Of a stretch of DNA of 64,000 nucleotides, positions 58,355-64,000 are shown piece after piece. The translations under genes and the position numbers were made by a program. The notes under the pieces were generated by a model. It saw only the letters and a list, made by a program, of their open reading frames with translations, did not search any database and was not told the DNA's origin. Origin of the DNA: Methylobrevis albus. GTDB taxonomy: Bacteria; Pseudomonadota; Alphaproteobacteria; Rhizobiales; Pleomorphomonadaceae. Each line of letters starts with the position of its first letter. Positions within the stretch are counted from its first letter, which is position 1. The stretch lies in NCBI RefSeq assembly GCF_015904235.1, contig NZ_JADZLT010000056.1, positions 62,001 to 126,000 on the forward strand, given 5' to 3'.

Positions 58355-58620
58355 GCTTGCATCCCCTGCCGGGCGCCCGGCGCATCCCTTGCGACGACAG
58401 CCCGGGCGGCCTTCGCCGGCGCCGTGCGCGCGCAGGCCGACCGCGCCGTGATTCTGCACCTGCACAGTAACCGGCGCGTTAAACCGTGGCCATGCCGGCG
58501 CCGCCGGGCGGGTGCGGCGGTCTGATCGATTTACCGGCACCGCGGAACGTTCCCGGCTTGGATCGCCGGGCGTATCATGCAAACTGGACGACAAAGAACA
58601 CAAGTGCCTCCGGGGAAACG

Positions 58621-60438
58621 ATGGCAGACGTCAAGACCGGCTCGACCGAAAGCCCGCTGCTCCGCTACGTGGTCAACAATCCAGACGCGTTCGCCCACAA
58701 CCTCGCCGCGATCGTCGAGGCTGCCGGCAAGGCGGCCGCAGCCTATCTCGAACCGCGCGAACGCGGCGAGGCCAAGGCCGTGCTGTCCGACGAGATCGCC
58801 GAAGTGGTGAAGACGCTGGCGCACGTCGGCGACTACTGGCTGCGCGATCCGGCCCGCCTCGTCGAGGCACAGTCGCGGTTGATGAACGGCTTCATGGACC
58901 TCTGGACCCAGTCGTTGCGGCGCGCGACCGGCGAGCCGGCCGAGGACGTCGTGCAGCCGGCTCCCGGCGACAAGCGCTTCGCCGACGCCGAGTGGAAGGA
59001 AAACCAGTTCTTCGATTTCCTGAAGCAGGCCTATCTGCTGTCGAGCCGCTGGGCCGAGCAGATGGTGAGCGAGGCGAAGGAGATCGACCCGCACATCCAG
59101 CACAAGGCCGACTTCTACGTCCGGCAGATCTCGGCCGCCCTGTCGCCGTCGAACTTCGTGATGACCAATCCCGAGCTCCTTCGCGAGACGCTGGCGAGCA
59201 ACGGCGAGAACCTTGCGCGCGGGCTCCGGATGCTCGCCGAGGACATCGAGGCCGGCAAGGGCGAACTCCGCATCCGCCAGTCCGATCCGGGCTCGTTCAA
59301 GGTCGGCGAGAACCTCGCGACGACCCCCGGCAGCGTGATCTTCGAGAACGAGGTCTGCCAGATCATCCAGTACGAGGCGACGACGGAGAAAGTGCTGAAG
59401 CGCCCGCTGCTGATCGTGCCGCCGTGGATCAACAAGTTCTACGTGCTCGACCTCAACCCGGAAAAGTCGCTGATCAAGTGGGCGGTCGACCAGGGCCACA
59501 CGGTGTTCGTGATCTCCTGGGTCAACCCGGACGAGCGGCTCGCGGCCAAGAGCTTCGAGCACTACATGCGCGAGGGCATCCTCACCGGCGTCGACGTCGC
59601 CTGCAAGGTGTCGCGGACCAACGAGGTCAACACGGTCGGCTACTGCGTCGGCGGCACCCTGCTCGCGGTGACGCTCGCCTGGTGCGCCGCGACCGGCGAC
59701 GACCGGATCAAGAGCGCCACCCTGTTCACGACGCAGGTCGACTTCACCCACGCCGGCGACCTCAAGGTGTTCGTCGACGAGGAGCAGATCCGTATCCTCG
59801 AGCAGCGCATGGCGAGCCGCGGCTATCTCGAGGGCTCGAAGATGGCGTCGGCGTTCAATTCGCTGCGCGCCAACGACCTGATCTGGCCCTATTTCATCAA
59901 CAACTACATGCGCGGCCGCGAGCCGTTCCCGTTCGACCTGCTCTACTGGAATTCGGATTCGACGCGCATGCCGGCGGCGAACCATTCCTTCTACCTGCGC
60001 AACTGCTACCTCGAGAACAACCTCGCCAAGGGCATCCTCGAGGTCGCCGGCGAGCGGCTGGACCTCTCGAAGGTGACGGTGCCGATCTACAACCTCGCCA
60101 CCCGCGAGGACCACATCGCGCCGGCGGAATCGGTCTACCTCGGCTCGCGGCTGTTCGGCGGGCCGGTGAAGTTCGTGATGGCCGGCTCCGGCCACATCGC
60201 CGGGGTGATCAACCCGCCGGCGCGCAAGAAGTATCAGTTCTGGAGCGGCGGCCCGGCGGACGGCGACCTCGCCGGCTGGATCGCCGGCGCGACGGAAACC
60301 CCCGGCAGCTGGTGGCCGGACTGGGACGGCTGGCTGCGCTCGCTCGACGACCGCGAGGCCAAGGCGCGCCGGATCGGCGGCGGCCGCTACAATCCGATCG
60401 AGCCGGCGCCGGGCAGCTTCGTGCGCACCCGCGCCTGA
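58621..60438 (+). CDS. phaC: Class I poly(3-hydroxyalkanoate) synthase PhaC
   Basis: PhaC polymerises 3-hydroxyacyl-CoA into storage polyester granules. The protein has 605 residues, normal for class I. The N-terminal PhaC domain (about 90-260) contains [20 protein letters not shown]. The alpha/beta-hydrolase core has the lipase-like box [10 protein letters not shown] with nucleophile Cys 342; Asp 497 (TREDHIAP) and His 525 (GSGHIAGV) complete the triad. The start at 58621 follows GGGGAAACG. PhaA/PhaB and phasin genes are not in this window. Confidence 0.96.
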   Translation: MADVKTGSTESPLLRYVVNNPDAFAHNLAAIVEAAGKAAAAYLEPRERGEAKAVLSDEIAEVVKTLAHVGDYWLRDPARLVEAQSRLMNGFMDLWTQSLRRATGEPAEDVVQPAPGDKRFADAEWKENQFFDFLKQAYLLSSRWAEQMVSEAKEIDPHIQHKADFYVRQISAALSPSNFVMTNPELLRETLASNGENLARGLRMLAEDIEAGKGELRIRQSDPGSFKVGENLATTPGSVIFENEVCQIIQYEATTEKVLKRPLLIVPPWINKFYVLDLNPEKSLIKWAVDQGHTVFVISWVNPDERLAAKSFEHYMREGILTGVDVACKVSRTNEVNTVGYCVGGTLLAVTLAWCAATGDDRIKSATLFTTQVDFTHAGDLKVFVDEEQIRILEQRMASRGYLEGSKMASAFNSLRANDLIWPYFINNYMRGREPFPFDLLYWNSDSTRMPAANHSFYLRNCYLENNLAKGILEVAGERLDLSKVTVPIYNLATREDHIAPAESVYLGSRLFGGPVKFVMAGSGHIAGVINPPARKKYQFWSGGPADGDLAGWIAGATETPGSWWPDWDGWLRSLDDREAKARRIGGGRYNPIEPAPGSFVRTRA

Positions 60439-60468
60439 CGACCGCGCCCCCCTTGACGAGGACGACCC

Positions 60469-61584
60469 TCAGTCGGCCGGACGCGGCGGCGTGCGCTCGG
60501 TCGCAAAGCCGCGGCCGCGCCGGCGTTCCCACGCGCCGAGGATCGCCCGGTTCGCCGGCTGCTCGATCAGGCGGTAGGAGATCACCGCGCCGATCATCAC
60601 CACCGAAAGGCCCAGCGTGACATCGGCCAGCGTGCCGGCGAGCGTCGTGCCGAACACCTTCGGGCCGAGGTAGCGCAGCAGCACGGTGCCGACCATCGGG
60701 TGGATGATGTAGATGCCGTAGCTGTAGCGCGACAGCGGCTCGAATATCCGGGCGGCGAGCGGGGTCCAGATGGCGGCACGGTCGGCGAGCACGACGACGA
60801 CGAAGAAGCTGTAGACCATCAGCAGCCGCCCTGCCCCGTCGATGCGTTCGGGCGCGAGGAACATGACGGCTGCCAGCCCGGCCAGCGCCGCGGTGATCAC
60901 CGGGCGGCGGACCTCGCCGAAATGCGTGCGCGAGATCGCGATGCCGAACAGCACCGACGGCAGGCCGCGCAGCAGGCCGAGTTCGTGCACGTTGAGATCA
61001 GTGATCGGCGCACCGACGACGCTGCGCCCGTAGGCGTCGAAGCCGATCACCATGGCGGCGATCAGCCAGAACACGAGACCGCGCGGCAGGTCGGCGATGC
61101 GGATCAGCAGCGGCAGCAGCAGGTAGCAGAGCCAGAGCACGCTCAGCGACCAGGCCGCATAGTTGAGCGCCATCGAGCCGCCGACGCCCCAGCTCTGGAT
61201 CAGCAGCAGGTGCGGGACCGCGTTGTGCAGGTCGTAGCGGGACGGATTGCCGAGATCGACCCAGTGCTCGTAATAGGCAAAGCCGATCAGCAGGAAGAAC
61301 AGCACCGACAGCGCATAGAGCGGATAGAGCCGCGCCAGCCGGCGCATCAGGAAGCCCGCATGGTCGGGGCGCGTCTTGCTTTCGGCGCGGTAAGACCGCG
61401 CGACGAAGTAGCCGGACATCACGAAGAAGATGTCGGTGAAGTAGGCAAATCGGCTGATATAGTAGATCGGGTCGCTTTCGTGGGCGAGCGCGATGTACTC
61501 GGAATAATGATAGATCGCGATCCCGAGGCACATCAGGAAGCGCAGGCCGTCGAGGCTTCGCACGCGGGGTGATTTTGCCGTCAC
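60469..61584 (-). CDS. Acyltransferase 3 family membrane protein
   Basis: This polytopic membrane O-acyltransferase (OafA/NodX type) typically acetylates or acylates surface polysaccharides or lipids. The product is 371 residues with about ten helices. The family start is visible: RVRSLDGLRFLMCLGIAIYH (with the conserved His), FFVMSGYFVARSYRAE, FLMRRLARLYPLYAL, and near the end SYGIYIIHPMVGTVLL and SYRLIEQPANRAILG. The start is unsure: no ATG is available, GTG at 61582-61584 is the best choice, and a TTG ten codons upstream is possible. It converges on phaC. The acceptor is unknown. Confidence 0.9.
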   Translation of the reverse strand: MTAKSPRVRSLDGLRFLMCLGIAIYHYSEYIALAHESDPIYYISRFAYFTDIFFVMSGYFVARSYRAESKTRPDHAGFLMRRLARLYPLYALSVLFFLLIGFAYYEHWVDLGNPSRYDLHNAVPHLLLIQSWGVGGSMALNYAAWSLSVLWLCYLLLPLLIRIADLPRGLVFWLIAAMVIGFDAYGRSVVGAPITDLNVHELGLLRGLPSVLFGIAISRTHFGEVRRPVITAALAGLAAVMFLAPERIDGAGRLLMVYSFFVVVVLADRAAIWTPLAARIFEPLSRYSYGIYIIHPMVGTVLLRYLGPKVFGTTLAGTLADVTLGLSVVMIGAVISYRLIEQPANRAILGAWERRRGRGFATERTPPRPAD

Positions 61585-61848
61585 TGCTGCATTCCCACCG
61601 TGGGCGGGCGCCAATCAGCCCGCGGCCAGCGTGCATCTGTGCCGGCAACGGACATCCGTCGGCGGCTCGATGGCACCTCGGAGGAACGCTAATCCCGCCG
61701 CCGCCGCATTGCATCCGCAATCCTGTCGCAGGCGGCGGGAATTACACGCGAGAGTTAACTCAAATTTTCTTCAATTGCGGAAACACGCGACGATTTACCC
61801 TGTTCCGGCCAGGGTCGTCAGCCGATTGCCGCGCACAGCGCCGACGGA

Positions 61849-62061
61849 TCAGGATCGCGGCGCGATCAGGTCCTGCAGAACCCGCGCGACATCCTTAGTG
61901 ACCCGGCGCTTGTAACGGCGGTGCACGAGCTGGCCGTTATGGTAGACGTCCTGCTCGACGTAGAGCATCTGGCCGTCCCAGCGGAGAACGTTGTCGCTCT
62001 CGGTCGTCTCGATCACACCCAGGCTCTCGATGAGGTTGCCTTCGAGCGGTCGTCCGAACAT
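61849..62061 (-). CDS. Hypothetical protein, 70 residues
   Basis: This small soluble protein of unknown function begins MFGRPLEGNLIESLGVIETT. It has a beta-rich middle (VLRWDGQMLYVEQDVYHNGQ) and a basic C-terminal helix (YKRRVTKDVARVLQDLIAPR). The ATG at 62059-62061 is preceded by GAGGGAGAGACGC, a good ribosome site. Reading further upstream gives arginine/serine-rich non-family sequence. It is isolated, with about 265 bp of more AT-rich intergenic DNA on one side and the next unknown gene on the other. Confidence 0.7.
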   Translation of the reverse strand: MFGRPLEGNLIESLGVIETTESDNVLRWDGQMLYVEQDVYHNGQLVHRRYKRRVTKDVARVLQDLIAPRS

Positions 62062-62246
62062 GCGTCTCTCCCTCGACTCGCCAGTCTTCTGGTCCTGCGA
62101 CCGGCTGGATGGCCAGAGCATAGCCGAACCGCATGCGGCGGCAAGCGGGCGCGAACGGAAGCCGGCAAAGAGCTGAAATCGCGGGCGAACGAGCGGTGGG
62201 GAGGTGCGTTCCCGCTGGGGCGGCCCTGAGGCGGCCGGAACGCCGC

Positions 62247-62651
62247 CTACTTCCACCGAACTTCCGGCTCTCCCGCGATCACCTCGACGGTGCATTCATA
62301 ACTGAGCAGGGCGAAATGCGAGTTTTCTTCGGAACTCACGCCGACTGCCACCAGCCATTTCGAGTTCTGAATTCTCAACATGGGCCACCTTGCGATCTCC
62401 GTCCCACCAAGCATGGGGATTTCGATGCCGGCCCCGAACATGTGTCTGCCGCCCATGTCGTCATGAGCGGCAAATGCGTGAACCCTTTCAAACTCGATCC
62501 TGAGGGTTTTCAAATCGGGCCCGACGTAAAAATCGCCTTCCACAATGAGGCCAAAATCGCTGTCGGACTGCACTCTCCAGTGTTGACATGGTTCGTCGGG
62601 AAGATCGGAAAGCGGCAACCATCTAAGCGCGATCTCGCTTTCGGTGATCAT
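62247..62651 (-). CDS. Hypothetical protein, 134 residues
   Basis: I do not recognise this gene. It encodes a soluble, beta-rich protein: MITESEIALRWLPLSDLPDE, DSDFGLIVEGDFYVGPDLKT, and FALLSYECTVEVIAGEPEVR near the end. The ATG at 62649-62651 has GGAGGCACA immediately upstream. Codon third positions are clearly less GC-rich than in flanking genes, which suggests acquisition. It is adjacent to a tRNA gene, a common insertion site, but no integrase or attachment duplication was seen. It recalls small immunity-type proteins only in general character. Confidence 0.7.
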   Translation of the reverse strand: MITESEIALRWLPLSDLPDEPCQHWRVQSDSDFGLIVEGDFYVGPDLKTLRIEFERVHAFAAHDDMGGRHMFGAGIEIPMLGGTEIARWPMLRIQNSKWLVAVGVSSEENSHFALLSYECTVEVIAGEPEVRWK

Positions 62652-62800
62652 TGTGCCTCCGCACCAGATCGGTCTGGGGCCGCAGTTATATGATCGCACC
62701 CCAGCAACCGTGAGTATGGAGGGTTCGCCCCAGCCAAACCGCCTTTGCGCACCACGTCTCGCAATCAGCGAACGCCCCGCTCTCTTCGACGGGGCCTCGC

Positions 62801-62827
62801 AGCAACCGTTCTGATGAGGCGGTTGCT
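62801..62827 (-). terminator. Hairpin just downstream of tRNA-Pro
   Basis: AGCAACCG (62801-62808) and CGGTTGCT (62820-62827) form a perfect 8-bp stem 17 nt past the tRNA 3' end. A second stem, GCCCCG/CGGGGC (62774-62795), follows. Neither has a T-run after it on the minus strand, so they may be termination or 3'-processing aids and not classic intrinsic terminators. Confidence 0.35.
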
Positions 62828-62843
62828 AAGTCCTTCAAATATA

Positions 62844-62920
<77 letters not shown>

Positions 62921-63014
62921 ACGCGCAGGGATGTAGCCGGTTCCGACGGCGGCGACAACAGGAAATCGCCGCGAGGCGTCATGCCGTGTGCGGGACAAGC
63001 GGCGGAGGCCGCAA

Positions 63015-63755
63015 TCAGCGCGTCTGGTCGAGGACGCGCTTGCACTCTAGCAGTTCGAACAGCGTCGACTGCAGGCGGCGGATGTCGTCGCGCGACAGCG
63101 ATCCGGAGCCGCCCTGCGCTTCGCCGCCGCGCAGCCGCTCCATGAAGCGGAAGCCGGTCTTGGCGGGGGCGTCGTCGGGCAGGATGCCGGCGGGCAGCGG
63201 CTCGTCGAGCGCCGGCAGTTGCGGGCGCCCCGATTCGAACAGCGGGCCGACGAAATCGGAGGTGACGGCCGGACGCTGCACCGGCGGGCGCTGCGGCTCG
63301 TAGGCGGGGTCGGGCGCCCAGGGCGCGGCGGCGCGCGGGGCATCCGCCGGATCAACGTCGTCCGGGTCCGGCTGCGGCGCGGGAAAGCGCGGGTCGCGGG
63401 GATCGGCGGAGGCGCGCGGCGGCATCGGGGCGATCTCCTCGTCAGGAGCACCGGGCGAGACCGTCTCAGGCAGCGTGCCACCCGGCGTCCGCCAGACCTC
63501 CATCACGGCGCGAACGCCCTGCTCCTTCAGAATCCGCTGAACACCCTTGATTGTAAAGCCCTGCCCGTAGAGCAGATGGCGGATGCCGCGCAACAGATCG
63601 ACGTCGTCCGGACGATAGTAGCGCCGCCCGCCGCCGCGCTTCAGCGGCCGGATCTGCGAAAAGCGGGTTTCCCAGAAACGCAGCACGTGCTGCGGAAGGT
63701 CGAGTTCCTCCGCAACTTCGCTGATGGTCCGGAAAGCGTCGGGTGCCTTGTCCAA
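63015..63755 (-). CDS. MerR family transcriptional regulator (ihfA-linked type)
   Basis: The 246-residue product has an N-terminal MerR winged-helix domain (residues about 10-80): [20 protein letters not shown], then [20 protein letters not shown] and [20 protein letters not shown]. The central 90 residues are rich in proline and alanine and appear disordered. A short conserved helix ends the protein ([20 protein letters not shown]). No metal-binding cysteines of classic MerR proteins are present. The gene follows ihfA by about 107 nt, the standard arrangement in Hyphomicrobiales; its targets are unknown. Confidence 0.92.
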   Translation of the reverse strand: MDKAPDAFRTISEVAEELDLPQHVLRFWETRFSQIRPLKRGGGRRYYRPDDVDLLRGIRHLLYGQGFTIKGVQRILKEQGVRAVMEVWRTPGGTLPETVSPGAPDEEIAPMPPRASADPRDPRFPAPQPDPDDVDPADAPRAAAPWAPDPAYEPQRPPVQRPAVTSDFVGPLFESGRPQLPALDEPLPAGILPDDAPAKTGFRFMERLRGGEAQGGSGSLSRDDIRRLQSTLFELLECKRVLDQTR

Positions 63756-63862
63756 TGACTGACCGTGAATTGCAGGCGGGTTGATTCGCGGCAGTCCGCC
63801 GTATCAGGCAGGACGCCCGGCCGTCGGCCGGCCGATGGCCGAGACGGCGCTCGCGGGTGGCG

Positions 63863-64000
63863 TCAGTCGTCACCGCCCTTGGTGGTGCCGACCGGATCGC
63901 CGTTGATGTGATCCTTCAGCACGTTGCTCGGCTTGAACACGAGCACGCGTCGCGGAAGGATCGGCACTTCCTCGCCGGTCTTGGGGTTGCGCCCGACCCG
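63863..64000 (-). CDS. ihfA: Integration host factor subunit alpha, 3' part only (cut by window edge)
   Basis: The last 45 residues are visible: [20 protein letters not shown] followed by [14 protein letters not shown] and a short acidic tail, GDD. The [11 protein letters not shown] segment is the DNA-intercalating beta-arm of IHF/HU proteins, with the conserved proline in NP. IHF alpha pairs with IHF beta to bend DNA and, among other roles, supports sigma-54 promoters such as the one predicted here for the nitrate operon. The assignment to alpha rather than beta or HU rests on the linked MerR-type gene. Confidence 0.9.
   Translation of the reverse strand, partial: RVGRNPKTGEEVPILPRRVLVFKPSNVLKDHINGDPVGTTKGGDD

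Noticed and set aside
58531-60195. A minus-strand open frame of about 550 codons
   Set aside because: It is the mirror of phaC, which has all catalytic residues; the antisense product has no recognisable motif.

Overview
The window is GC-rich (by eye close to 70%), densely coded chromosomal DNA from an alphaproteobacterium, most likely of the order Hyphomicrobiales (Rhizobiales). The gene order supports this: pyrH-frr-uppS-cdsA-dxr-rseP-bamA, lptF-lptG-lptD-surA-pdxA-rsmA, yicC-gmk, hom-glpX-recJ, and ihfA followed by a MerR-type gene. A class I polyhydroxyalkanoate synthase, a DUF1467 protein and palindromic repeats built on CCTCATCCTGAGGA also fit. No phage, transposase, integrase, CRISPR array or toxin cluster was found, and most of the window is core metabolism and envelope biogenesis.

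Layout: (1) 1-6361, minus strand: UMP kinase, ribosome recycling factor, undecaprenyl-PP synthase, CDP-diglyceride synthase, DXP reductoisomerase, the site-2 protease RseP and the 5' part of bamA. (2) 6.6-13.3 kb: hemB, a DUF1467 protein, panB-panC (panC probably starts at CTG), an aldo/keto reductase, a small unknown gene, and an amino-acid-type ABC permease and binding protein with no ATPase gene. (3) 13.9-24.7 kb, minus strand: a complete nitrate assimilation operon, nrtA-nrtB-nrtD-nirB-nirD-nasA-cysG. It is preceded by a near-consensus sigma-54 promoter and a leader of about 205 nt that contains a terminator-like structure. (4) 24.7-27.2 kb: a small unknown gene, holC, a 55-residue membrane protein and pepA. 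(5) 27.5-37.1 kb, plus strand: LPS export (lptF, lptG, lptD), the surA-pdxA-rsmA cluster and a chemoreceptor. (6) 37.2-41.8 kb, minus strand: gmk, yicC, valS. (7) 42.3-51.7 kb: an unusually long cation diffusion facilitator, then pbpC beside a bacterial alpha-2-macroglobulin. (8) 51.8-57.8 kb: recJ, glpX, a small membrane protein, hom and an AlaC-type aminotransferase. (9) 58.0-64.0 kb: a lipoprotein, phaC, an acyltransferase, two small unknown genes, tRNA-Pro(GGG), a MerR-type regulator and the 3' part of ihfA.

How the genes work together: NrtABD imports nitrate, NasA reduces it to nitrite, NirBD reduces nitrite to ammonium, and CysG makes the siroheme that NirB needs. BamA, RseP, LptD/F/G, SurA, UppS, PbpC and the alpha-2-macroglobulin all concern the cell envelope.

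The most unusual material is non-coding. It comprises the sigma-54 promoter and leader of the nitrate operon, three palindromic repeat families (one of them a 152-bp tandem duplication), and a 610-bp gene-free repeat island at 13.3-13.9 kb. I found no convincing new multi-gene system.
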